Source: CAZHRJ01 sp964534765 (GTDB lineage: Bacteria > Lindowbacteria > 2-12-FULL-62-27). From it: 12,999 bases of DNA. Position numbers and translations under genes: made by a program. The notes beneath the pieces were generated by a model that was not told the DNA's origin, did no database searches, and worked only from the letters and a program-made list of their open reading frames with translations. Every line of letters begins with the position of its first letter. The stretch's first letter is position 1. Shown piece by piece: positions 7,001 through 12,999 of the stretch. The stretch spans positions 1-12,999 of the forward strand of contig CAZHRJ010000090.1 of assembly GCA_964534765.1 (NCBI GenBank). The letters are read 5' to 3'.

Positions 7001-9635
7001 GGGCCTCTCGATTCCCAACCTTTCCGGGTGGACCAACAGCCGCGGCCAGTTTACGTTTACGGTAACCATGTCCGAAACGGTGGGCGCCAACATGATTCGC
7101 ATCACCGATACCGACATGATGCCGGGAGCTGACGCTCATCAATATACAGATTCCGCGCGGTCTCCCATTCCCGTTATCACTGAAGTCGGCTGGGATGGAA
7201 CGGGAAGCGGCGAGTTCATCGAAATTTATAATCCCACCCACGAGGTTCAGAATGTCTACAATTGGCATATCCGCAAATACGACCAGGCCGGTTACGGAGT
7301 CGCTCAGATCGATGTCGACTCCAGCAATTTCAGAAGTCTGGGTTCGATCGCGCCATTTTCCTACGCCGTCTTCGTGGACGCCATCAACACCGTCCAGGAC
7401 AGCGGGCTTGACAACGCCGGCACGGACAGCGCTTGGGCGCTCGCTAATGAGATCGACCTCGATGACAATACGCGGGATTCCATCATGATCAGAAGCGACA
7501 CCGATATTGTCGACATCGTCGTCAAAACGACTGGCCGCGGATGGTGGAACGATAACCCCACCGGAAACAGCGACGGCACGCCCGACAAGGGCGCCGGCGC
7601 GTCACTGGAACGGATCTGGCCGAATCGGTCTGGAAATCTCGAGGGATCATGGGCCACTGCCGGATCGGACTCGTCCATGTTCCAGCCGGCCAATACAGTC
7701 AGCGGTTACGCCACACCCGGACGGCCCAATGCCTCTTCCCTGTCGGCCTACACGGGCAATTTTCTGGATCCGTGGGATACCTTCGCCAAATCCGGCGATA
7801 CGGCCCGCATCGATTTTACTCTCCGAATCGCTACCGGCGATACTCAACCCCGGCAGCAGTTCGGGTTTACCGGCGCCTGGGGGATCACCAGCAACATCGC
7901 GCTTAATACCGGCGTCACAATCTCCAATACTACCAGCGGCGCCACTACCGACTATGGCACCTCCTTTATCCGCGTCTATCAGGATTCCGGACAAAACGGC
8001 CCGGACTCATTCGCCACCGCCGTGTCCGGAACGTTCGTCGTCCGAATTGTCCAGCCCTTCGGCGTCCCGGACACTGTCTTCTTCGTCTTTGACCGCGGTG
8101 AAAGCCTCGGATACAAGTTCGAAAAATCCGAAACCAATATTTCCTACAAATCCGCCGACTCCGACCTGATCTTCTGGGTCAGATTCTCCGATACCTATTC
8201 CGGGCTCAGCCGGAAAACCGCCACTATCTACGATACCCCGCTCTTTAGATGGCGCTTCTACAAAATCTCCCGCCTCGGCGCTTACCCCACCACCGATCCC
8301 CTCAACGCCGCATGGTCCCGGTTTGAACACTGCACGCAACTGGCCACCGGGGGCGACTCCTACTGGTGCCGGATTGATCTCTCCCGGTACGGCGCCAACT
8401 ATAGAGACAGCGGATCCAACGACACCGTCCTCTGGCAAGTCACCTGGCGCGACCAGGCCGGTAATTACGACACCTCGCCCGACACCATCGGCACCGGAAA
8501 CCGGCTTCAGGGCAGTCCCCGCTTCGATACGGCGTTCGAGTTCGTCGAGGCCAATGACACCGTCGACATATTTGGACCCCGAAGCGGCGATACGGTCGGC
8601 GGACCCCGAACGGTCGTTCAGTTTCGAGTCCGGTTCTCCAACGCCGCCACCTGCTCCGTCGTCATCGAATACGATACCGACGCATCCGGCGCCGACTTTG
8701 ACTCCATTACCTTCGGCGATTCCGATTGGCCCCCTCAGGCCCCGACCACCGTGCCCGACTCGACGCCCGTTCTCGTGTGCGATTTCCCCGGCACCACCTA
8801 CGTCATCCGCTGGAATGTCATGAAGGATCTGCCCGATACCCGATTCCCCAACGCGCGGCTCCGCGCACGGGTTTTTGATTTCCAATCCGGCCGATCGCTC
8901 GGCGATACCATCCTCTCGCCGCTGGGCATTTCCACAATCCTCGCCGATCCACCCGATACGCCGACGATCGAGGCCCTCATGGGGGACACCGTTCGGCTCG
9001 TTTGGACGAATGACACCTTCGCCAAATACTTTATCGTCTGGCGCGATAGCGGTAATCCCACTCACGAAACGTCCGCCTTCATCAATGTCACTCGCATGGT
9101 CACGGGCCGCGACTCCATAGCCGATATCTTCGGACTCACTCTCGACGATACACACGTCGGCAAACCTCCGGGCGAACGCGTCCCGCGCGTCGACTCCTAT
9201 TACGTCTGGTACATCATGGCCATCGATACCTACGATAATTTCCACCAGCTTCGATACGGGTTCGGCGATTCGCTCGACGCGCCCTATGTCTACGTCAACA
9301 AGATCGCCGAAAGCATCACCACCAGAGACCAGTCACCCTGGGAAACCAAACCCGGAGCCACCATCACCTACCTTGTCACGGTCAGCAACACCGAGGGATA
9401 CAGCCCGGCTTACCGGCTCCGGCTGACGGACTATTTTTCGCTCCTCGTCGATTACAAGGACACCAGCGTCGATATCGATACGTCCTACGGGTATATCGGT
9501 CAAACCGACAATGCCGACACCGACTACGTTCGACGCGTCGTCAACCTCGACAGCGACTACCTCCAGATCGATTTGAAAAATCCGTTTAATCCCGGAGACA
9601 CGGCCAGGATCAAATTCAAGGTCATCATCCGGTGA
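4050..9635 (+). CDS. Giant secreted multidomain protein with three lamin-tail-like domains and C-terminal FnIII/DUF11-like module
   Basis: A 1861-residue protein, probably exported and placed on or outside the cell surface. Residues 1-29 are a signal peptide: polar start, a run of Leu from about 10 to 21, and a plausible signal peptidase I cut after AHS (29). The Cys at 22 lacks a proper lipobox. Three lamin-tail-like domains (LTD) are marked by GEYMVLYNPT (about 50-59, divergent), GEYVELYNAT (581-590) and GEFIEIYNPT (1054-1063); the second and third end in the family-typical SPGHIN and TPGRPN. Between them, about 190-565, 750-1037 and 1228-1500, are beta-rich Ig-like stretches without a firm family. 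From about 1504 to the end lies a module repeated in the next gene: an opening DIFGP-GDTVGGPRT segment, a fibronectin-III-like part (about 1632-1750) and a DUF11-like end (about 1750-1861, PGATITYLVTVSNTEGYSPA). Asp-Thr pairs are very frequent. No nuclease, protease, sorting signal or membrane anchor is visible. The ATG has no Shine-Dalgarno sequence, but an in-frame stop at 3984 leaves no other start. Function unknown; adhesion or surface scaffold is a guess. Confidence 0.88.
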   Translation: MSESSRINRLFLLLLLAPLLFCGPDDAHSKMVADTVVIAVISNGVAGSGGEYMVLYNPTPFNIPLTGDTVNEGAVQEVPSFPAGLNIKPFHFFTIGDDLGVPVDHVDNVGWGNPVGVVNYGTTWTIHDTSPYVTGGFMIVRKPSARRFIARFLDSGVNGNIGDPNNGIMVDSSCFTTFAADQGDSYIFTRNDTGRLTGGFFYTETAQPIFICSAPLTAMAGSNFGLSCTMTMKIGDTVHHLADSTVTDYSGPAAWADLIVDQGQLNGLSADSRFVSGVLNNFQVNIGNTSGNVILTARDAFCTGSVTITIIAAGDTLALDTPVSGIDTTGAPNRYETTSVWVLVAGRSSGDSMFINGDVSNDTVRIRVNNVAGTTVFHSSGQGNVTTDTGHWRVWVALRENTGETIQATLFRYGQGKLSDTEWRDVSETVQIVLDNTRPRMTKIADTSVRNGYTSGLFDTRVLFYIVDTGAGFDATGGCTLIWHTDTAYDATNTSTSPMTVKDDGSGTWVIEATIPIASLNPTYDTTLGFWVWCRDDVGNVLNASSLSPAYLEDAPGTITIDVASVRDVVISEIMADGSTGEYVELYNATNVPVSLNGWSLSDAGTAGNSFFITFNATHNIAPFGYFLVYSEGDEYNVFADFSSHDSASTSTWDANDLQGFTSGETLSIRASSGLEIDSTGYVGDSVCAEWAGNPTDTTFAFSYERILTWSGGRLVAGYGATVAQWDTHTGQHGNGGRRNGSPGHINSINVPNIDTITPTTVVQAAGRGLWDITVTNGRNALTSNGRIVVQAPPGWSPPQATATVAGYTTVYSEDNGAAGSALSFSGRSAILTFTSFPARARVTLRYGNNTSSRSAIAQADSSPGRTFFQLFYDTDGSAYEQIGDSLAINFGSNADTLVLVTLTQGSATDTYRIDTSPTGNPRSFFNAEYDLTWTISDSSDRPIYGAHITADTDGRLGGGAGYGDTQFPHLSEYSSFTGFYHPTGLSIPNLSGWTNSRGQFTFTVTMSETVGANMIRITDTDMMPGADAHQYTDSARSPIPVITEVGWDGTGSGEFIEIYNPTHEVQNVYNWHIRKYDQAGYGVAQIDVDSSNFRSLGSIAPFSYAVFVDAINTVQDSGLDNAGTDSAWALANEIDLDDNTRDSIMIRSDTDIVDIVVKTTGRGWWNDNPTGNSDGTPDKGAGASLERIWPNRSGNLEGSWATAGSDSSMFQPANTVSGYATPGRPNASSLSAYTGNFLDPWDTFAKSGDTARIDFTLRIATGDTQPRQQFGFTGAWGITSNIALNTGVTISNTTSGATTDYGTSFIRVYQDSGQNGPDSFATAVSGTFVVRIVQPFGVPDTVFFVFDRGESLGYKFEKSETNISYKSADSDLIFWVRFSDTYSGLSRKTATIYDTPLFRWRFYKISRLGAYPTTDPLNAAWSRFEHCTQLATGGDSYWCRIDLSRYGANYRDSGSNDTVLWQVTWRDQAGNYDTSPDTIGTGNRLQGSPRFDTAFEFVEANDTVDIFGPRSGDTVGGPRTVVQFRVRFSNAATCSVVIEYDTDASGADFDSITFGDSDWPPQAPTTVPDSTPVLVCDFPGTTYVIRWNVMKDLPDTRFPNARLRARVFDFQSGRSLGDTILSPLGISTILADPPDTPTIEALMGDTVRLVWTNDTFAKYFIVWRDSGNPTHETSAFINVTRMVTGRDSIADIFGLTLDDTHVGKPPGERVPRVDSYYVWYIMAIDTYDNFHQLRYGFGDSLDAPYVYVNKIAESITTRDQSPWETKPGATITYLVTVSNTEGYSPAYRLRLTDYFSLLVDYKDTSVDIDTSYGYIGQTDNADTDYVRRVVNLDSDYLQIDLKNPFNPGDTARIKFKVIIR
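8562..9635 (+). repeat. Copy 1 of duplicated coding module
   Basis: The last 1.07 kb of the large gene matches 9862-10941 in the same orientation, at a constant offset of 1300 bp until about 9520, after which a 6-bp in-frame difference appears near the end. The longest exact run I found is 65 bp (9189-9253 with 10489-10553); another is 38 bp (9336-9373 with 10636-10673). Flanks of the module differ more. Confidence 0.93.
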
Positions 9636-9643
9636 GACCCGCG

Positions 9644-9671
9644 TTGACTTTTGTGGCGCCGGCCATATATG
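9644..9671 (+). promoter_or_regulatory. Candidate promoter for the module-only gene
   Basis: TTGACT (9644-9649), a 16-bp spacer and TATATG (9666-9671) lie right after the stop of the large gene. The match is 5 of 6 and 4 of 6. If used, the small gene can be transcribed independently of the large one, with a leader of about 80 nt containing the hairpin at 9685-9711. Confidence 0.45.
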
Positions 9672-9684
9672 AATTGAGCCGCGC

Positions 9685-9711
9685 CCTTCTCCCGCCGGTG
9701 GCGGGCGAGGG
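9685..9711 (+). terminator. GC-rich hairpin between the two paralogous genes (terminator-like, no U-run)
   Basis: CCCGCC, loop GGT, GGCGGG (9691-9705) is extended by a further five pairs (one G-T) after one mismatch. It is strong but no T-run follows, so it would be a poor intrinsic terminator. It may partly separate the large and small genes, act in the leader of the small gene, or be a copy of a dispersed palindromic repeat. Confidence 0.4.
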
Positions 9712-9746
9712 TTGCGACATGCGCCGGGAATACTGTAACGGGAGGT

Positions 9747-9752
9747 GAGGGG
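9747..9752 (+). promoter_or_regulatory. Ribosome binding site deciding the start of the module-only gene
   Basis: GAGGGG stands 7 nt before ATG 9760, and a second GGAGG is at 9741-9745. A GTG at 9745 is in the same frame but lies inside these sequences, so ATG 9760 is the better start. Confidence 0.7.
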
Positions 9753-9759
9753 AAAACTT

Positions 9760-10941
9760 ATGCGCTGTTTGATCGCGCCTTCGGTCCGACGCCGGATCGT
9801 CCGGCTGGCTTGCATCCTGACGTTCATCCTCATCGCACGGCCCTCTTTCGCACTCGATACTATCGATATCTTCGGGCCTTACCGCGGCGACACGGTCGGC
9901 GGCCCGCGAACGGTGATCCAGTTTCGGGTGCAAAACACGGCGTCGCTATCCTGTTCGGTCGTCATCGAATTCGATTCCGATGCGTCCGGAAATTTCTTTG
10001 ACTCCATTACCTTCGGCGATACCGACTGGCCACCGGCGGCGCCGACGACTCCGGCCGATTCAACCCCCGTCCTATCGACCAGCGCGGGCGGCATTGTCTA
10101 CTCCGTTCGCTGGAACGTCCAGACCGATATGCCCGATACTCGCATCCCCAACGCCCGGCTTCGATTGCGATACTTTGAATTCCTCACCGGCCTTAGCCTC
10201 GGCGACTCGATTCTCGCCCCTCTCGGCGTCTCCACCGTCCTCGCCGATCCGCCTGATACACCCACCATCGAGGCCCTCATCGGCGATACCGTACGCCTCA
10301 CCTGGAAAAACGATACGTTCGCCAAATACTTTGTCGTCTGGCGCGACAGCGGCAATCCCACTCACGAAACGTCCGCTTTCATCAACATCACCCGCATGGT
10401 CACCGGAGCCGACTCCACCGCCGACGTCTTCGGTCTCACACTCGATGATACACATGTCGGAAAACCCCCGGGCGAACGCGTACCGCAGGTCGACTCCTAT
10501 TACGTCTGGTACATCATGGCCATCGATACCTACGATAATTTCCACCAGCTTCGGTACGGATTCGGCGATTCCCTCGACGCGCCGCACGTCTATGTCAACA
10601 AGGTCGCGGAAAGCATGACCACCCGCAACATGAGTCCCTGGGAAACCAAACCCGGAGCCACCATCACCTACCTCGTCACCATCAGCAACACCGAGGGTTA
10701 CAGCCCCGCCTACCGGCTACGGATGACCGACTATATTCCTACCCACACCGAATACAAGGATACCAGCACGGAAATCGATACGTACCATGGGTTCATCGGT
10801 CAAACTGACAACGCCGACACGGACTATGTCCGGCGGATCATCGACATCCCGCAGGACAGCGAATACCTTCAGATCGATCTGCACAATCCCTTTAATCCCG
10901 GAGATACCGCCAGAATCAGATTTAAAGTCGTCATTCGTTGA
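9760..10941 (+). CDS. Secreted module-only paralogue of the large protein's C-terminus
   Basis: A 393-residue exported protein of unknown role. It has a signal peptide of about 31 residues: an Arg-rich start (VRRRIVR), a hydrophobic core (LACILTFILIA) and a cut after SFA (31). Residues 33 to the end correspond to the last 358 or so residues of the upstream giant protein, so the gene is a signal peptide joined directly to the module and nothing else. The parts, in order, are a DIFGPYRGDTVGGPRT opening (about 36-51), a beta-rich stretch, a fibronectin-III-like part around GDTVRLTWKNDTFAKYFVVWRD, and a DUF11-like end with PGATITYLVTISNTEGYSPA. Like its relative it ends in IR after FNPGDTARIRFKV, with no anchor. 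It starts 124 bp after the large gene, has its own candidate promoter and a good ribosome site, and ends 31 bp before pepA. The shared module may let the two proteins assemble together; that is inference. Confidence 0.9.
   Translation: MRCLIAPSVRRRIVRLACILTFILIARPSFALDTIDIFGPYRGDTVGGPRTVIQFRVQNTASLSCSVVIEFDSDASGNFFDSITFGDTDWPPAAPTTPADSTPVLSTSAGGIVYSVRWNVQTDMPDTRIPNARLRLRYFEFLTGLSLGDSILAPLGVSTVLADPPDTPTIEALIGDTVRLTWKNDTFAKYFVVWRDSGNPTHETSAFINITRMVTGADSTADVFGLTLDDTHVGKPPGERVPQVDSYYVWYIMAIDTYDNFHQLRYGFGDSLDAPHVYVNKVAESMTTRNMSPWETKPGATITYLVTISNTEGYSPAYRLRMTDYIPTHTEYKDTSTEIDTYHGFIGQTDNADTDYVRRIIDIPQDSEYLQIDLHNPFNPGDTARIRFKVVIR
9862..10941 (+). repeat. Copy 2 of duplicated coding module
   Basis: Second copy of the module described at 8562-9635, in direct orientation. 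It forms the whole mature part of the small gene. Alignment begins right after the signal peptide, at the DTxDIFGP segment, so the breakpoint is at a domain boundary. Confidence 0.93.
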
Positions 10942-10960
10942 CAGGACCGGCAAAACGAGC

Positions 10961-10966
10961 AAGGAT
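10961..10966 (+). promoter_or_regulatory. Ribosome binding site deciding the pepA start
   Basis: AAGGAT lies 6 nt before ATG 10973. The same frame is open back to 10787, but that stretch overlaps the well-supported end of the paralogue gene in another frame, so it is not used. Confidence 0.7.
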
Positions 10967-10972
10967 TTCCGC

Positions 10973-12439
10973 ATGACATTGTCCGCCATGAAATTGATCG
11001 CGGCTCCGGATAAATCCGCCCGGCCGGCCAGATCCCACACCGCATGGATCGAATTTTATTTTGAATCGGACCCCAAACCCGGCGCCTCTTTTACCGGCAA
11101 ATTGGGCGAGAGACTTTTCATCCCGGAGCCAAAAAGATCCGCCCGGCTTTTGGTGGGACTCGGTCCCAAACCCAGATGCACAAGTACTGAGGTCCGCAAG
11201 GCCGCGGCGGAATCCTCAAAGGAATTGTCGGCCCGCGGGATCCGGCATGCGATGCTCCGGCTGTCAGCCTGGCCCGCGGGGCCGTTGGACCCGGAGTCCG
11301 CGGCTGAATGCGTCGCGGAAAGTGTCCGGATGGCGCAGTATCGATACTCGCTGAGTTCCGAACCGCCTAAGGATCGTCCTCTGGAATCCCTGACGGTACT
11401 CACCCGGTCCCAATCCCAATTCCGGCGGATTCGATCCACCTGCGCCCTCATCTCGGCTGTCGCTGACGGCGTGGATCTTGCCAAAGACCTCTCCAATCTT
11501 CCTGGAAATCTCGGGTCCCCTCTCACCCTGTTCCGGGCCGCAAAACGCCTCTCGGGCGGGGGCGTACGCGTTCGGGCACTCAGCCGGAACGCATGTGAAA
11601 AACTTGGACTCGGCGCGTTCGTGGCCGTCGCCAGGGGAAGCCACGCGCCGGCCCTGCTTCTCATCATGGAATATCGGCCTTCAGGTCGAAAGTCTCACAA
11701 TCGTCCGATTGCACTTGTCGGCAAGGGCGTGACATTCGATTCGGGAGGCATCTCCATCAAACCGGCGGATCGAATGGAAGAAATGAAACACGATAAATCC
11801 GGCGCGGCGGCGGTCATCGGCATTTTCTCCATCGCCAAACGACTGAAAATCCGCGTCCCGCTGGTCGGGGTCGTACCCCTCACCGAAAACATGCCCGGCG
11901 GCGGCGCCGCCCGGCCCGGCGATGTCGTGCGCAGCCTCTCCGGGAAAACCATCGAAATCAAGAATACCGACGCCGAAGGCCGTCTCATCCTGGCCGACGC
12001 CCTGTCCTTTGCCGGCCGGTTCCGCCCTCAAGCCCTGATCGACATGGCCACCCTCACCGGGGCATGCTCGATCGCGCTCGGCGATGTTTACGCCGCCATC
12101 CTCTCCAATAACGACGCCCTCTGTCAGAGCCTGATCGATGCCGGCGAGTCCTGCGGCGAGAGGCTCTGGCGGCTGCCTCTTCACGACGCATATGATCGAT
12201 TGATCAAAAGTTCGGTGGCGGATGTGCAGAATATTCCCGAAGGCCGACTCGCCGGAACGGTGATCGGCGGAATGTTTTTGAAAAAATTTCTCCTGGATGA
12301 ACGAACCCCGTGGGCTCACATCGATATCGCCGCCACCGCATGGGATACCAAAGGCCGGGACGGTATGGCACCCGGCTCAACCGGTATTGGCGTCAGACTC
12401 TTTTTGGAATTCCTCAAAAACCGCGGCGACATCGCCTAG
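10973..12439 (+). CDS. pepA: Leucyl aminopeptidase, M17 family
   Basis: A cytoplasmic dimetal aminopeptidase, normally hexameric, that removes N-terminal residues from peptides; in some bacteria PepA also binds DNA. The protein has 488 residues, close to family length. Residues about 1-160 are the variable N-terminal domain, and about 165-488 the catalytic domain. All active-site residues known from E. coli PepA are in place and at the right spacing: Lys251, Asp256 (VGKGVTFDSGG), Lys263, Asp274 (KHDKSGAA, where Met usually follows the Asp but Lys is present), Asp333, Glu335 and Arg337 (NTDAEGRLILADAL). ATLTGACSIALGD and PWAHIDIAATAWD near the C-terminus are also typical. No signal peptide is seen. 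It starts 31 bp after the small secreted gene on the same strand and may share its transcript, although no functional link is evident. An alternative internal Met at residue 6 is possible. Its stop codon lies inside a 10-bp direct repeat. Confidence 0.95.
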   Translation: MTLSAMKLIAAPDKSARPARSHTAWIEFYFESDPKPGASFTGKLGERLFIPEPKRSARLLVGLGPKPRCTSTEVRKAAAESSKELSARGIRHAMLRLSAWPAGPLDPESAAECVAESVRMAQYRYSLSSEPPKDRPLESLTVLTRSQSQFRRIRSTCALISAVADGVDLAKDLSNLPGNLGSPLTLFRAAKRLSGGGVRVRALSRNACEKLGLGAFVAVARGSHAPALLLIMEYRPSGRKSHNRPIALVGKGVTFDSGGISIKPADRMEEMKHDKSGAAAVIGIFSIAKRLKIRVPLVGVVPLTENMPGGGAARPGDVVRSLSGKTIEIKNTDAEGRLILADALSFAGRFRPQALIDMATLTGACSIALGDVYAAILSNNDALCQSLIDAGESCGERLWRLPLHDAYDRLIKSSVADVQNIPEGRLAGTVIGGMFLKKFLLDERTPWAHIDIAATAWDTKGRDGMAPGSTGIGVRLFLEFLKNRGDIA

Positions 12440-12499
12440 ACCATGGAAGGTCTGTGCCGGCGATTGCCATGGATGGCAACGAGTCGCCGGCCTAGACCA
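12434..12499 (+). repeat. 10-bp direct repeat bracketing a hairpin at the pepA end
   Basis: GCCTAGACCA occurs at 12434-12443 and again at 12490-12499. The first copy contains the pepA stop codon. The 46 bp between them are mostly the arms of a hairpin. The layout resembles a small palindromic insertion with a target duplication, but could also be chance or slippage. Confidence 0.55.
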
Positions 12500-12999
12500 C
12501 CCCAGAAAGCTTCCCCACACATCAGGCGTCCGGATGGGATTGGACCATCCACCTGTTTGGTGCGAACTGTCGGGACATCCGAGGATCCGGACGAGATCGA
12601 ACGTCTGTGGCGTGAAGCTCAACGGATCGCGCGGAACGACAATCCCGACCAAGGAAAGTTGTTCGCCCTGCAAACACCGGCGGACCATGCCGTGCAGAGC
12701 GCGATGGAGCGGCTTGCCAACCACAATATCCGTGTCATCGGCCCGGAACGGATATTTGGAACGCTGTTTGACCGGATGGGATTCAATCAAATCCCTGACG
12801 AACTGTTCCGCCACTTGGTCATCGCGCGTCTGGCCTATCCGACGAGTAAACTGAAGACGGCCGACTACCTGTACCGTTACAAAGGCATCTCGATAGACGA
12901 GGACGATCTGCGTAAAGTCGGTTTTTCCAAGGACGGCAAATTCCACACCCCCAGATCATGCTGGGTCTGCTGGTCGGGGAGGGCGGGTTGCCCATCGGC
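12443..12999 (+). pseudogene. IS1634-type transposase remnant, internally deleted and frameshifted (runs off window)
   Basis: Remains of a DDE transposase of the IS1634 group (IS4 superfamily). The frame is open from ATG 12443, but family resemblance starts only near 12560: VRTVGTSEDPDEIERL, then GPERIFGTLFDRMGFNQIP, ELFRHLVIARLAYPTSKLKT and YLYRYKGIS. Directly after ISID (about 12897) the sequence jumps to EDDLRKVGFSKDGKF. In intact relatives as I know them, these are separated by several dozen residues that include YDVTTLYFE with the first catalytic Asp, so that part is deleted. At 12945-12954 the expected TPQIMLGLLVGEGGLPIG continues only after a one-base shift, as if a run of six C had become five. 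The first 35 or so codons do not look like a normal N-terminus. The catalytic Asp and Glu further on lie outside the window. Inactive as read; a sequencing error could explain the frameshift but not the deletion. Confidence 0.8.
12456..12491 (+). terminator. Long hairpin downstream of pepA (terminator-like)
   Basis: GCCGGCGATTGCCAT (12456-12470), loop GG, ATGGCAA (12473-12479), a 4-nt bulge and TCGCCGGC (12484-12491) form a stem of 7 plus 8 base pairs. It begins 17 nt after the pepA stop. No T-run follows, so classical intrinsic termination is doubtful. It might instead be a dispersed palindromic repeat or part of the end of the mobile element remnant that follows. Confidence 0.5.

Noticed and set aside
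8007..9245. A 412-codon open frame antisense to the giant gene, with a shorter similar one at 10072-10587 opposite the paralogue
   Set aside because: It is an echo of the GC-rich, Asp/Thr-heavy codons on the plus strand. The two resemble each other only because the plus-strand genes are duplicated, and neither has a ribosome site or recognisable motif.
10787..10972. Longer pepA start at 10787
   Set aside because: It overlaps about 150 bp of the paralogue's conserved C-terminus in another frame; the ATG at 10973 has a well-placed ribosome site and matches family length.
12297..12854. 185-codon plus-strand frame across the pepA end
   Set aside because: Out of frame with both pepA and the transposase homology; a shadow of them.
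1..12999. CRISPR arrays, tRNA or rRNA genes, defence or toxin-antitoxin genes
   Set aside because: No regularly spaced repeats, no cloverleaf with a T-loop consensus and no recognisable defence protein were found on either strand.

Overview
The window looks like chromosomal DNA from a GC-rich, probably uncultured bacterium. Evidence for a Gram-negative or otherwise secretory cell is two consecutive genes with signal peptides, one of them very large and built from extracellular-type domains. The phylum cannot be fixed from the sequence. Housekeeping genes are complete and show normal active sites; the window is cut at both ends, inside leuS on the left and inside a transposase remnant on the right.

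Left part (1-3633, all minus strand). Reading in the direction of transcription the order is hisA, hisF, hisIE, a small Urate_ox_N-type membrane protein, and leuS, which runs off the left edge. A good sigma-70-like promoter (TTGACT, 17 bp, TAAGAT on the minus strand) lies just upstream of hisA, and spacings are short (26 bp, a 4-bp ATGA overlap, about 70 bp, 56 bp), so one transcript is plausible. HisA, HisF and HisIE cover four steps of histidine synthesis; HisH, the glutaminase partner of HisF, is not next to them.

Middle (3634-4049). A divergent intergenic region of about 415 bp, clearly more AT-rich than the genes on either side. It holds the his promoter on one strand and a candidate promoter for the large gene on the other. 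No RNA gene or convincing small protein was found in it.

Right part (4050-12439, plus strand). A 1861-residue secreted protein carries three lamin-tail-like domains, Ig-like stretches and a C-terminal module of about 358 residues (fibronectin-III-like plus DUF11-like). Directly after it is a second gene that is only a signal peptide followed by a second copy of that module. This tandem partial duplication includes a 65-bp stretch identical at every base, and is the most unusual thing in the window. Next comes a complete M17 leucyl aminopeptidase (pepA) with all metal ligands present.

Right end (12440-12999). Immediately after the pepA stop there is a long hairpin bracketed by a 10-bp direct repeat, then a broken IS1634-type transposase. 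The transposase lacks the segment that should hold the first catalytic Asp and has a one-base shift in a C run, so it is an inactive relic as far as it can be read. I see no defence system, CRISPR array, tRNA or rRNA. The candidate for something undescribed is the secreted multidomain protein with its module-only partner.
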